Shown here in pieces: positions 11,121 to 23,390 of a DNA stretch of 64,000 nt. Where the stretch lies: the NCBI GenBank assembly GCA_003439945.1, contig QVRM01002205.1, positions 39,811 to 103,810 on the forward strand, given 5' to 3'. The position numbers were made by a program, and so were the translations under genes. The notes under the pieces were generated by a model. It did not search any database. It saw nothing but the letters and a program-made list of their open reading frames with translations, and was not told where the DNA came from. The DNA comes from Dermanyssus gallinae. Lineage: Eukaryota > Arthropoda > Arachnida > Mesostigmata > Dermanyssidae. Within the stretch, counting starts at the first letter, position 1. Every line of letters begins with the position of its first letter.

Positions 11121-11180
11121 GAAATATATATATAAAGCGTTGTCCTTTATATATATATATATATATATAAAGGACAACGC
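11075..11180. repeat. Duplicated TA-cored hairpin
   Basis: GCGTTGTCCTTTATATA appears at 11,075 and 11,137. The second copy is a perfect 44-bp palindrome closing with AAAGGACAACGC at 11,180. The first has only a partial right arm (AAAGGA). The core of each is a (TA)n run. Confidence 0.9.
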
Positions 11181-11315
11181 TGCTCCTTTGCCTTGTATGT
11201 CAGTATCGCCAATAATATGGTATAGGTATTATCTTCTGCTTTTATCTTCTTCTTTTTCTTCTTTTATTCCCAAACCCTTGTACCACTTTTCATAACGAGA
11301 ACTTAAGCATGTGAA

Positions 11316-11358
11316 TGTATGCAGTTCCGTAAATAAACCATGTTTGAATTGAATGGAA

Positions 11359-11392
<34 letters not shown>
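11316..11392 (+). repeat. Short interspersed repeat ending in (TA)n
   Basis: AGTTCCGTAAATAAACCA-GT-TGAATTGAA followed by (TA)n recurs in the opposite orientation at 55,447-55,488. It carries an AATAAA motif. Perhaps the end of a mobile element that finishes in TA repeats. Confidence 0.65.
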
Positions 11393-11396
<4 letters not shown>

Positions 11397-11937
11397 GTAA
11401 TAGTTGTAGTCGTCGTTTTATAGCACTTTGAGTAAGTAGCATCCTCGTGCATGATTCAAGAGTGACAACACAAGCGATGATGTTGAGAGAGAGAGCAAGG
11501 GAAAGAGACCCCTTTGGACAGAGGGGCGAGAAGACAACATGTGTTCATCATGCGTCGTTTGACGTCTTTCCCTGCTACTTTCCGACTCGTTCGCCTTCTC
11601 AGGCTCTGTCAAACAGACCGGCAGACAGTTTCTGCTGTTACCGCCGCTCGCTACTCGCCACAACGAAGACTAGTCCACAGCGACGACAACGACAACAACA
11701 GCAGCTACCACGAAACTATATCTCGCGCTTGCTCTCTGTGTTATAGTACCTGTTGCTAGCTTACTACGGCGACTACGCTCGCTGTGCTCGTTGCGCGCCG
11801 ACTGCTTGTTGCCTCGAACATAGATAGATAGATAGTCCTTGATCCTTGAACGAAAGGCAGAAAGAACTCTTGTACAGCGTCGTCCGCAAGCTACCAAGGA
11901 ACGACGACAACAATACTAGAACATCGAACATAGTCGC

Positions 11938-12056
<119 letters not shown>

Positions 12057-13675
12057 TTATCGTAAATACAAGCACACTGTTTGTCGATGGGTTTGCGTGT
12101 GTTCGGGGGAACTAAACAATTGTATCGATACGCGAGACGAGAACTATAATGGGAGGCCCGACCAAAGCGGGCGTTACGTTCACACATTTGTTGCACACAC
12201 ATGACGATCGGCTAGGAGAAATGGCAAGCCGGTTCGTATCGGTTAAAGCTAATTTTTCTATTTGAATATATATATATATATATGATTCGCAGAGCTGACC
12301 TTAAAAACCAATCTTTAAGCAGACTGATATTAATAGCCTTATGTGCTGTTTACTAGTCTGCGCATAGAAAGTCTCTGATACGGTCGCAACAAAACCAAAC
12401 AACTATAATGTGAACAATAAGAGTAAAAGACGATGACGACGACAACAACAACAACAACAACAACAGCAACAATAATAATAGATAACATTCAAAGCGCTGC
12501 GTCGCATAAACTGAAAGTCGCGTCTAATTTTCGTAGCCTCCTTAGCCAGCTTACACGCCGAGCAACAGGTGCCGCCCCCATATCTCCTGCTCGCGGTCGA
12601 CAAAGGACTCGCTGTGTCACGCTGTGTCAACATCAGTTTGAAGGTCAGTAAAGTCAAACACTGTTGAGTGAAGATAACTTCATGGCAGCCGACGAGATGA
12701 AGTCGAGAAGTTAGCCGGCGACTCAGACAAAGGAGTCACGGCTTTGATTCCGGCGCGACGCACATCCTTTACAAGCAGCGATCGCTCTTAATTGGTTTGC
12801 AGTTTTGAGTTAAGGTGAAAGATAACTAAACTTAAATCTACTCTAAACCTAGATAGACTAACCCAATGAGAGACAGAGAGAAAGAGAAAGAAAGGATGGT
12901 GGAGAGACGCGCAAGGGGCCATCCCGAAACGGCTGCTAAAAATAGGCTCAGGACCGCTGTTTCTGCGTTACCAACTCGGAGAGAGAGAGAGGTGATAGCG
13001 GCAAAGGCCCCATTCACCAGCGAGATCCGAGTCCGGATTGTCGGTTGATAGGCCGATTAGGACTGACGCCGGCACCACATGTTGCTTCGACACCTCGGGG
13101 CCGCAAACGAATCGACTATAGCTCGTAATCGAACAACGAGCATGTGGCATTACGAAATGATGCTCGATAACACCAAACAAACCAGACGGGAAGAAGAGCG
13201 GTTGCCGCCCCGACACCTCAACAACTGTTCGTCACTTCTCGATGCATTCTCGAAACGAAACTTCTCCCTTTCTCACTAGTCGATTCTATAGGCCACCTCC
13301 ACTTGCTCTGCATATTGTCTAGTAAGACAGACGCTGCTGTGTGAACTCCACAGCAGTAATGGTAACAACGGTGATGAATGCTGCGGAGGCAGCGGCAGCA
13401 CCTGCAGTAACAACAACAGAAGCCGAAGCATCTGCGTGAGGCCAGCTGGCGTAGTATATGAGATGTCAGATAATATTGTGATGCACGATTTGACATTTTA
13501 CATTATTTAGTCTGAGAAGGCAGATATATAGCTCGAGATTGTAGAGACTGAGCATACACATCAACGACATATCATAGTAAAAATGACAAACGACTGTTGG
13601 CACCTGTTCCTCACTGTGATAACTACACCTAGCTCACCTGAGCGACAATTTTCATAGGTTATTTTTAGCTTTAAA
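12057..13675. other. Unannotated sequence with a small (CAA)n run
   Basis: A CAA run lies at about 12,440-12,475 and a short (TA)n near 12,268-12,283. Purine-rich GA stretches occur near 12,870 and 12,980. The ORFs of 60-90 residues have no recognised domains. Confidence 0.45.
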
Positions 13676-13746
13676 CTATATATATATATAGACATATATG
13701 TGTATATATAAGCCTATACACATATATATATATATATATATAGACA

Positions 13747-13834
<88 letters not shown>

Positions 13835-13854
13835 CCTATATACATATATATATA
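13676..13854. repeat. Complex (TA)n microsatellite
   Basis: TA runs alternate with two AGACATATATGTG-type and two AAGCCTATA-type interruptions, which suggests local duplication. It directly abuts the fold-back element at its TA target dinucleotide. Confidence 0.85.
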
Positions 13855-14961
13855 CAGGGTCATTCATATTGATATGTACTTATTTCGAGGTTTGGTAGAA
13901 CTCGGCAAGAAAATAATTTTTCCTTATGGAGGGAGGACCCGGAAACGTCTTATTTAGGAGAGAAAGTAAAGTTTATAAAAGTTGTTATTCAGCTTTTTTT
14001 CTCCTACATAGTTGTGCGAAATCTACGTTTGCGGGAGAACCAGTCAACGCATGAAGGAACCGATTCACTAGCTTGCGTAGCAAAAAGCGAATACCCAGAT
14101 TAAGGAAAGTAATGAAAAGTCGATATTTTACGTTAACGCTTTTTCATGAAAAATCGTAATATGTTTCCATTGCGACCAAAAAAATCACGCAATAGCAAAT
14201 TTAATGCCCATCATTTTTGTACCAAGGTGATGGTGCTGCGTTACGTAGTTGTCAAGTCACTAAGCTTTTTCGACAGTCATAGTTGTTATGTTTTACGTGC
14301 AAGTTTTCACGTTCAGAACCGTAAAAAATTGCTAAGACGTTTCCGCCCCCTCCTTCCACTAGGAAAAATTATTCTCTTGCTGAGTTCTACTCCTCAAAAT
14401 ATGTACCTAACTTTCTCATACGCCCTATAGAAATATGCATGCCTTCGCTTTCGATATGGCTATCGAAAAAGCTTAGTGACTTGACAACTACGTAACGCAG
14501 CATCATCACTTTGGTACGAAAGTGGTGGGCATTAAATTTGCCATTGCGTGAGAGTGGTCTTTTGGACATACAGTTTTGGTCGTAATGAAAAAATTTAACG
14601 ATTTTTCACGAAAAAGCGTTAACATATGGTAAGACAAAACCACATATCGACTTTTTATGACTTTTCTCAACCTGTGTATTGGCTTTTTGCTACGCAAGCT
14701 AGTGAAGTGTCTTCCGTTGTGCAGAATTTTCCTCCAAACATGCCGGTGTAATCGGTTCCATCATGCGTTAACTGGTTCTCCCGCAAACGTAGATTTCGCA
14801 CAACTATGTAGGAGAAAAAAAGGCAGAATAACGACTTTTATAAATTTCATCCTCACTCCTAAACAAGACGTTTCCGCGTCCTCCCTCCATAGGGAAAAAT
14901 TATTTTCTTGCCGAGTTCTACCAAACCTCGAAATAAGTACATAACAAGATGAATGACCCTG
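13855..14961. mobile_element. 1.1-kb fold-back (long inverted repeat) DNA element
   Basis: The ends CAGGGTCATTCAT and ATGAATGACCCTG are inverted, and both are flanked by TA, as expected for a Tc1/mariner-type TA target. The two arms pair over hundreds of bases. For example 13,855-14,000 pairs with 14,820-14,961; the segment with ACATAGTTGTGCGAAATC near 14,010 pairs with its complement near 14,800; and AGTCACTAAGCTTTTTCGA near 14,260 pairs with 14,463-14,480. The centre (about 14,330-14,410) holds a third, diverged copy of the terminal sequence, AAGACGTTTCCGC...GTACCTAA. No transposase frame is visible, so it is non-autonomous. Assignment to the mariner superfamily rests only on the TA site and the CAGGGT ends. 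Confidence 0.85.
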
Positions 14962-14965
14962 TATA

Positions 14966-15373
14966 CAGGGTGTGGCTGATAGGTTTTTAAAGCGTGCATG
15001 GAATCGTAGAGCTCGTTAAAGCAAATATTGTTTCCAATAGAACATGGCCTCTGAGACGTCTTGTTTCGGAGTAAGAGTGAAATTACTACAATTTGTGACA
15101 CTGATGTTTTTGCCCGACATAGGAGCACAAAATGTGCTGTGGCGAGACAACCAGTCCTCCTAAACAGAAACTAAGCACACCTTCGTGTTCGTGATAAAAT
15201 TCTGCTTCATCTGAAGAATATGCAAGGCCGGTCAGAAGACGCGACACGGTCGCCTAGAAGAGGATTCGCCAAAAATAAAGTTCTTTATTAACGTTCACGC
15301 TAAATACTTCAAAATCATAACCCTACAACCACTCACAGCGTTAAAAACTGACATATTCAGCCAATGGGCAATT
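14966..15373. mobile_element. Diverged relative of the fold-back element (one end)
   Basis: It begins CAGGGTGTGGCTG directly after a TA shared with the previous element. It contains GACGTCTTGTTTCGGAGTAAGAG, which resembles the reverse complement of the neighbour's right end (GTCTTGTTTAGGAGTGAGGA), and a later AACCAGTCCTCC segment in the same relative order. No matching right terminus was found, so it is truncated or has lost one end. Confidence 0.5.
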
Positions 15374-15635
15374 CAACGGCGATCATTTTGGTACCAATTA
15401 TATGTAAAGGCGAGCTGTGGTTGAGGAGTAATTACGATTTCTCGGAGGGCATGTCCAGATTAAGTGCATGAAAAATGACGCGCTGCGGCTGTCGCGCGAC
15501 ACGTCGGCGGTAGTGAACGTCGCCACACAGTCATTTTACATGCACTTAATCTGGACATGCCCTCCGAAAAATCGTAATTACTTCGCAACCACAGCTCGGC
15601 TTGACATATATTTGGTACCAAAATGATCGCCGTTG
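15374..15635. repeat. Long hairpin with 106-bp arms
   Basis: The left arm 15,374-15,479 pairs with the right arm 15,530-15,635 with few mismatches. The 50-base loop is GC-rich (GCGCTGCGGCTGTCGCGCGA at its left side), unlike the AT-rich surroundings. It could be a MITE-like element, or a source of long hairpin RNA. There is no coding sequence. Confidence 0.85.
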
Positions 15636-17684
15636 AGCAGAAGCTGTATACGAGCATATTGTCAGATAAAATTGGTTCATTTACATCAATTAAAGCGTAT
15701 AAGCTAAAATATATAGATATGCACTTGAAACCCAAGCAAATCCTTCGTTTTTTGTTGATTGTCGTGTGATTGTTAGCGTACACCTTACTCTTCAGAAACC
15801 CCCCACGGAAAAGTCTAAAGGGTTAAATCGCAAGGTCTTGAAAGGCACTGTATGTCCCCGATACGCGAGATCGCTTGTGCGGAACACTTCACTGTCTTGC
15901 TGGCTGTTAGAACCAGATTCCACACGCTGATTCTCGATTCCTCCCAGATTAGGTCAAATACATTGAACTATCACGGCACGTATAACGCTCGCTATTCAGC
16001 GTGGAGTGAAAAAAATAGGTGCAGTGACTCCTCTGGGCCATGGGCCGCATCAGACTGCCACAGACGGCATGTTTAACGGCTCTTTGTGAATCCGTGAATT
16101 ACGTGAGGGTTCTCGGTTATCCGGATGCGACAGCTTTGCTTATTCATGCTCACATTCAGATAGAAATAGCTTCGTCAAAAAGGATCATTTTTCCACACAT
16201 TTTTTTGTGGATAATTTTTTCACATAATTGGCATCACGCTGCCTCATCTCAAAGAAGTTCAATTGACGATTGAAAGCCACTAATTTAAATTTCCACACAA
16301 TTTAAATTAGCCGCTCCAGGCAGACCTTAACCTTGGGCTCTTGCGTCAGATGAATCTCTTAAAGATATGTGGCTAGATCCAACCTCAAAGTACATCGGGC
16401 TGAGGTGGAGTATTCACAAGTTGTTGGGTTCCAACCTCACATTTTTGCCTATTACACGCACAATTAACCAAACACTTCATTTATTGATTTTAAGCAAACG
16501 TCCATCCTTAAACATGAGGGTTACTTAATGGTTGCTACAACTCAATCTATTATAAAGGGTAAAAAGAAGACAGCAGCTGACTATCTGCCTTTATTGCGTG
16601 ATTTCTTGAATGTTCAGTAAGTATCGGTTAAACCCTAGTCAAATATTTTATGCGCACATATTAAAGTCTTAGCTGTTTTTCTTCTATTTTTAGATTGCCT
16701 TTATGCACATGTCAATTGGCATTGATAAGTTGTCTCCAAATATTCGAACTAATTCTGCATACATTTAGTTCGCCTTTGAATACTTGCCATAGATCAAATT
16801 GGTTTTAAATGTTCAATCTTAATGAGCTTAAAGTCTCTTTGACATGCAGGAGCAGACTCTAGTCATCTATCGTATTGAGAGGAGTCGAAACTGCGAACTG
16901 AACATACGGCATATTAGTTTAGCTGGTATGCCGCGTGCATTCTCAAAGGCGGCTGCACGTGATTTTGACGAGACCCACAGATGTACACAGCCTCATAACA
17001 TGGCACGTTCTATTTTCCAGGTTAACACCCACACATTGAACGAGGGCGATGTAAACATAATCTGTCGAAGACATGGTAGGGCTTTTCACATAAAACAAAG
17101 ACATATTTGACGTGCGCGTCGGCTCTACGTTTCGACAACTGGCAAACAGACACTTCGCCGCATTTTCATGCGTCGAGCGTTCGAAGTTTCGCTGTTAAAT
17201 TGTTAAAAACACCTCCTTACAATAGCGTGACAGTCCATAGAAATTCGCGCTGATACCTTGGAGAAGCCACACTGTGGCATTATCAGCAATTCCCAACACA
17301 ATTCCCTATTTCTCCTACGCAGTTAGCTCGATGATATTTTATTACTTATCTATAAACATGGGTGTTTTATTACAATGATATATATATACATACCATACAT
17401 ATGGTGCAATAATAGCAAATGATGATGAATATTTGCAATTCATGTTGATCCTTGTGTCGGTAACGCCTGTAATTTAAGTGATAGCTCCTTCTGATGTAGA
17501 GACCGACGGAATGCGCTTTCTAGGCGGCGTAAGCAGAGTTTCGCTTATATATGTATTCTACAGGTTGTTTGAATGGCCTGCGCAGTCAGTCATATCAATC
17601 TCCCACCAGATGGCTCCATTGTCTCTTGTTCAATTCTTTCTCGCTTACACAGCTTGAGCAAACGCAGTAACGTACAGGAAAGCA
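15636..17684. other. Unannotated stretch
   Basis: About 2 kb without recognisable domains, RNA genes or long repeats. Several ORFs of 60-90 residues exist but have no support. A tiny (TA)n lies at 17,380. Confidence 0.45.
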
Positions 17685-17785
17685 ACTTGTTGTTGTCATC
17701 GCTGTTGCCGTTGTTGTTGTTGTTGTTGTTGTTGTTGTCGCTACTGTTGTTGTTGTCGTCGTCGTCGTCGTTGTCGCTGTTGTTT
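17685..17785. repeat. (TTG/GTC)n tract
   Basis: TTG repeats pass into GTC repeats. The Leu/Ser-rich ORF over it is a repeat shadow. Confidence 0.8.
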
Positions 17786-18169
17786 TTATGGTTCTAGCTC
17801 AAATTCAAGGTTGTCTCCGCCAAAGTGAACCTCTCGACGTGACGCTGCAAAAGAGGCTAACGCAAGAATCGTTGACAAAAATCGAGCCTTCAGCAAACGT
17901 TACGCAAGTCATGTTTTGTTTCTACCGTCAGACAACAGTAGAGCATCTCACGTTCGGCGATTCCAAACTTAGGACTTGTGCCGTTTTGACGTGCGCTATA
18001 TCGATATAATGCAACAGCACTCATATAGAAAAAGGAGGTGAGCAATATATATATATATAGGACGTATACGTTCGGCGTCCGTGCCACAGGCCTAAAGGCC
18101 TACTGCGAGCGTCAAGTCATGTTTTGTACTGAATATATGTTAAATAAACATGTATGTTATATGAAAAAA

Positions 18170-18175
<6 letters not shown>
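17786..18175. other. Unannotated sequence
   Basis: A motif GTCATGTTTTGT occurs twice (about 17,908 and 18,116). No gene is recognised. Confidence 0.4.
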
Positions 18176-18213
<38 letters not shown>

Positions 18214-18238
18214 TAAATATGTATGCTTTATTAGAAAA

Positions 18239-18270
<32 letters not shown>

Positions 18271-18272
18271 AA
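18176..18272. repeat. Two (TA)n microsatellites
   Basis: TA runs at about 18,174-18,209 and 18,245-18,271. Flanking phrases such as TTAAATAAA-ATGTATG are repeated on either side, which suggests a local duplication. Confidence 0.85.
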
Positions 18273-18805
18273 CCGTCGTGATCTTTAGAATACGAAATGA
18301 GAGCAATAATGCAATAAATCGTAAATATTGGTTTTTCCCACGACGCGGATAGCCGCTGTCCGAAAAGACTGTAATTTGTTTAAGGCTACATGATTATTAA
18401 GCAACGTTTGAGACAGCTACAACAAAGGACCTTTGTTTTAAGCAACAATGCGAGTATACCAGGCTTTTTTTCTCTTCTGTTTCTTCTTCTTCTTGCTGAC
18501 CTAATGGAAACAACGAAAAGTAGGTGCCTCCTCTCGTACGGGGATCTCTCTGCGGTTCGAATCGTATGAACTGCCATAATGCATATGTATATGGTTGCAT
18601 CCAAAATTTGGCTTTGTTGCCTTCCCTTTTGGCCATTTGTTTACGATAACCGAAACACCAGTAATTTGATCAGGTTATTTCCCTTCGTCACTCCACCTTT
18701 GCATGAACTTTCACATGCATGTGTGTATATAGATAAAGAGAAAGCATGCATGTGTATGTATAGACAAAGAGAGAAAACTAATACCTATAAAAAAAACAAT
18801 AAGTA

Positions 18806-19165
18806 GCGGCGTGGTATAGGTATCTGGGGTGCCAGTCATGGTTCTCATCTGCCGGGATGTCGCTGGCTCGATCCATGTTGTTGATCGAATTTTCTATAAG
18901 GGGTGCTCATTGAGAATATATGATGAAACATACCTGAAAGTGGGCCACCATGCTGCCATAAAGACTGTTTGGGAAACCCTGGACAATGCGACGTGTCGCT
19001 GCGTGGTCTAGGGGATTAGAAACTATAACTGACACGGCGCTACCTTCATGAGGATGACGAGCCACAGTTGGACTGGTTAGGGAAACCTTAGATATCTTAA
19101 AGCTTGTTGCCCTCGGTGCAGTGAAGACATGCCTCGTTGCGAGTTCAAGCCCGTAGGGGATGACG
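18806..19165 (+). repeat. SINE-like repeat family 1, copy 2
   Basis: It begins with a tRNA-like head (GTGGTATAGGTATCTGGGG, then GGCTCGATCC as a degenerate B box), followed by the family body GCTCATTGAGAAT...CCATGCTGCCATAAAGACTGTTTGGGAAACCC and a tail GTTCAAGCCCGTAGGGGATGACGG. A segment near GGGAAACC appears twice, so this copy has an internal insertion or duplication relative to copy 3. Confidence 0.65.
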
Positions 19166-19244
19166 GTATAAATAAAATCCTTAAATTATGAATAATTCAG
19201 CATGTTTGGTTAAATTATATAAAATTGGGTTAAACTTATTAAAT

Positions 19245-19268
19245 AAAAAAATATGGCTGTCTATTATT

Positions 19269-19306
<38 letters not shown>

Positions 19307-19345
19307 CGTATAAATGTTGATTAAAAAATATGGCTGTCTATTATT

Positions 19346-19381
<36 letters not shown>

Positions 19382-19399
19382 CGTATAAATGTTGATTAA
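19245..19399. repeat. 78-bp tandem duplication containing (TA)n
   Basis: AAAAATATGGCTGTCTATTA, TTTGATATAT..., then GACGTATAAATGTTGATT occurs twice in a row. The TA tract is longer in the first copy. Confidence 0.9.
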
Positions 19400-20255
19400 A
19401 CAGAATTTTGTTGCTACTAAATGTGTAATGTAACACAGTTGCCACCGTGTACGCTGCTAATGATAGATTCTGTGCACCGGCCCGAAGCAGCACAAACGTT
19501 GTTTTGTTTATAGTGCACTAATAAATTTTTCCGCAGGAGCAATATGTTATCTCAGCATTGAAAGCCAAGTGTTTTAGTGAACAGCCTGCTAAAGAAATTG
19601 TTCAATCTCTAGTAAGATAAAAGGCATTTACAAACGCATTAGTTATGATACCAGCATATCCTCTATAAGTAAGTTTATGCTGATCGGTTTGCAGAATGCA
19701 CTCCAGAAAATGCATTTGGTTCACGCTCAAATGGTGCTCGTTAATTCCGGCGGATTCCCGGCGTAGTGGTCCTACAGTGTGTTAGATACAATCATAAATG
19801 TACCACCATAGTTAATAATTGATTTAAACGTAATAGGACGCGTATTTGCCTATTTACCACATCATGTGCAGTTTTGCAGAGTTTTTTTTAAAAGAAAGAA
19901 TATATATATAGTGTATGTGAGTCTCAATGTGTGAGTACGCATGTAGCGCCTCCCGGGAACTCTGCGTTTTTCCATTCAGTTAAATTACGTTAGCCACAAA
20001 TAAATATACTGTTTACGTTATAAAGTTTACGACATACTGCCAGTGTTGTTTGCTCAATAAATAAGCCTATAGTAATGTCTTTGATACTGCAGTTGTCAGC
20101 GTTACATAAGCTTTGCCTGAGAGGAAAATATGTCGATTTTTGCAAATTGTTTTCAAGATGACCATTTTTCTGCCGCTAGCCATCGTTGGATTCCTTTCAG
20201 TCGAAGCAAAATTGTTTCCCGATCACGCTAGTATGTTCCACTGTATATTTTTACC

Positions 20256-20304
<49 letters not shown>

Positions 20305-22177
20305 TAGTTAACGATTTTACAAGGTCACAGTCTGGTTTGCGCCTGATAATGGAAGTTCCATCCTCTTTAACTATTCGTTAAGTGTTCCTCTTAGCAGTCG
20401 TTAAGTGTCCCTTTTAACCAATCCTAAGTGCTTTCTGAGGCCTTTAATAGCCATCAGAGACTATTAGTGAGGACAACAACCTACCCTTATGGTCAGCCAC
20501 TGCGAATGGAAAGACCAAACAAGCTTTAGTAGCCACTTGTCTAATCCGCATGTCTACCTGGTTTCTATATTTTTTGCATCGGATTAGAAGTTTCCAAAGC
20601 CTATTCCGTCCGGCACGTCTCCACATGAATCCGGCGTCTCCCCTGGCCTCAGATACTCGAAAAAATACAGCCTTTGATTTTACTGAGCGATTTTCTTACA
20701 TCTATAGTAAGCATATATTTATTTAACTCATAACGTGGGGTGTAAACAATTGAAAACAACACTTTTTCTTTCTTGTACGACGTGTCAGCGATCCACGCGC
20801 ACAAACCCAGTCAATCGAGTCAGTGCTATAACTGGACATGGATGGATAGATATATAGATAGAGAGCACTTGACTCTGTGCTGGTCAAATAGGTCAGATTA
20901 AATGAGTGACAGCCCAGCGTCTGTCGGCAAAGACTACTACTCTTAGAATTAAACGCAGTCGTTCGCCGCCAAGTTTCAATCTTGAAATGTAACACGCACA
21001 GCGCGGCACCACTCGTCCAACACGCAGAGAGCAGTACGCTCTCTGCGTGCGCTACGCTTTCCGGGACCACCCTCGTAGATCCTCGCGGTCAGGACCTTTA
21101 TTTAAATCTCGTGGGGTTATGCTAACTATCGTCGTCGACAACAACAATAACAATAGCAACTACGAAGAATACAACAATAATCAAACACCGGATAGCAAGC
21201 ACAACGCAGGCATGCGGCCATCCTCCATGGGGAGCCTCCATACTCTTCCTCGTTCCAATACAAATGGCCACCATTTCCAATGCGCTGGCTACTGGTATCT
21301 TTGCTTGTGCTGCACTATCCGGCTGCGACTGGTATGCTATTGTTTCCCACGTTGACCTCGAGAGAGCCAATGCGAGCGAGCGTGCCGTTTCGAGTTCATC
21401 TTGTTGTTATTGTCTGCTGGAACGCGCCAGCCTCTAACGTGATAATGTTTTGCTCCACTGTCTGTGTTGTTCTTGTTTGTTGTTCCCTCATTCTTCGACG
21501 AATCGCTGCGGCGCGTCGGGGAGCGGGGAAATGCGTCGGCAGATTGTAGAGAAAGCGGGCGAGAGAGGTAGAGAGCAAGCGAGAGCGCGTCATAGAGAAA
21601 AACACTATATAAAGGAAGGAACAAACGTTTGCCGTAAATAGTATAGGACTTATGGAAGCCTAACACAAACAAACAGACGAATGGAGGGACAGCCGGACAG
21701 CCGGACGGACGAACGGACGAATGCATACAAGAATGACGGGCCGCACCGAGCTAGAAGACTATGGACGACGGGGAGATCGGAGATTGGCTTACAGCACCCG
21801 CCGCGGTCTACATCTCACTCAGACGGGCGGCGAGTATCTCGTCGGCCATTGGTGGTGGCATGACTGGAAGTAGTATTACTCTCGGCATATCTGGAACGGG
21901 GGGTCGGGCGGTCGACGACTGCCAGCCAGCCTAACACAATAGGGCTGTCCGCATGAACAACAGAGATAGGACACACACAACGACTGCGACGGCCGCGGCG
22001 GAAGCGACGCTGGATAGCAAAAAAAGCGTCTATTCTCGGCCCGCAAGATAGCTAGCTGAACGTCTTAGCGTTCGCTGCTGCAGCTGCTGATGACGCGGTG
22101 GCGCACGATGCCGCTTGCCCTGTTAGCCTCTCTTAGCCTATTCATTACATCAATAAACACGGGCACATATTTGTTTA
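19400..22177. other. Unannotated stretch
   Basis: Contains a small CA/TA repeat near 20,255-20,305 and short tandem motifs near 21,690-21,725 (GGACGGAC). ORFs up to 129 residues (21,337-21,726, minus) are not recognised and overlap opposite-strand ORFs. Confidence 0.45.
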
Positions 22178-22212
22178 GATATATATATATATATATATTT
22201 ATATATATTTAT

Positions 22213-22264
<52 letters not shown>
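22178..22264. repeat. (TA)n microsatellite
   Basis: Long TA run with TTTATATAT interruptions. Smaller TA runs follow at 22,385-22,418 and 22,455-22,470. Confidence 0.9.
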
Positions 22265-22270
<6 letters not shown>

Positions 22271-23390
22271 ATGTGTGTAGACAGGGTGGATCACAATTAC
22301 GGCAAAACTTTGAGAATTCTCTATAAAATCACAGACATTGCACAATTTTAGTTTATTAGGAACATGCCTTGGAAATTAAGAATCATATATATATGCATAT
22401 ATATATATATATATATACAAATGTATATTTTGCTACACTTAAATAAATGATGATGATATATATATATATCACATATAGTTTACCTTTGCCTTTTACACAC
22501 GCTCGCAGTCTCCTTAAAACTCTAAAGTTCGTCCACATTTTAAAATCCTGAAGTAGTGCGACCAAACTCTAACCGTTAAAGTGACTGAAGAGTTGTCTGA
22601 AGAGCCGATGAAGCTACGGACCGTGAAAGAGTGGTTGGTCGATCGCAAGAGGGGTGACCACCATGGTATGGGCCGGAATATCAGCAACCGGCATAACTCC
22701 GTTGATTTTTATTGATCCACTCTAACCCTGGCTTGAAAACGTGACGTTAGAAGTTATTTTACCTTAGTGATATAACAGAATGGGCCCACACGAACAGAAT
22801 CCTGCGGGACTGATGCAAGGAGCACCTGGTCCTGACTTTTTGGACAAGTCGGAGGTGCCCGCCGGACCTCAAGCGTTGTGTTCCAGCCCTGGTATTCGTG
22901 CTCCTCCAGTCCACGGGAAAATCATTTTCTGCAGCTCTACTTTGGCAGCTTATTTTTCGGCATCTGAGAGGATAGCCAGACAATACGACCAGTTCAGCCG
23001 GCGCATCTCTCTGTGCTTCAGATAGGATTAGCACCTTGCAGATAATTGCACGCGTGGAATGTCGGGCTTGCTGGTAATTTTTCGGCGGTTGTTGCTGAGG
23101 TTTGTAACCCGTAATCTATATGCTGCGCAGGAAGTCGTAGTGACGCATTGTCCGCCTATGTTACAGAGCATCTCACGTCGCATTTAGAACAGCAAGGTTG
23201 GATTTATCGCGCTGCGGTACAATCCCTGGCTGTACCTGATCAAAACTCTGACAATCACATTTTTGACGTTCGTAATGGGCTAAGTTGCCTGTGGCACGAT
23301 ATCGTCTAAATGCATCTATTGTCATCGCGTTCTCGTTACAGGATTTTCTAGAGATTTCCTAGGCTTTCTCTAGGAGAGGAACGTACCAGC
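22265..23390. other. Unannotated; possible TIR-bearing element at about 22,280-22,731
   Basis: A segment beginning CAGGGTGGATCACAATTACGG and ending CCACTCTAACCCTG shows partial inverted similarity at its ends (CAGGGT...GGATCA). The inner part matches nothing I recognise. The transposon reading is weak. Confidence 0.3.

Noticed and set aside
18520..18575. GGTTCGAATCG resembling a tRNA T arm
   Set aside because: No D arm, anticodon arm or acceptor stem upstream.
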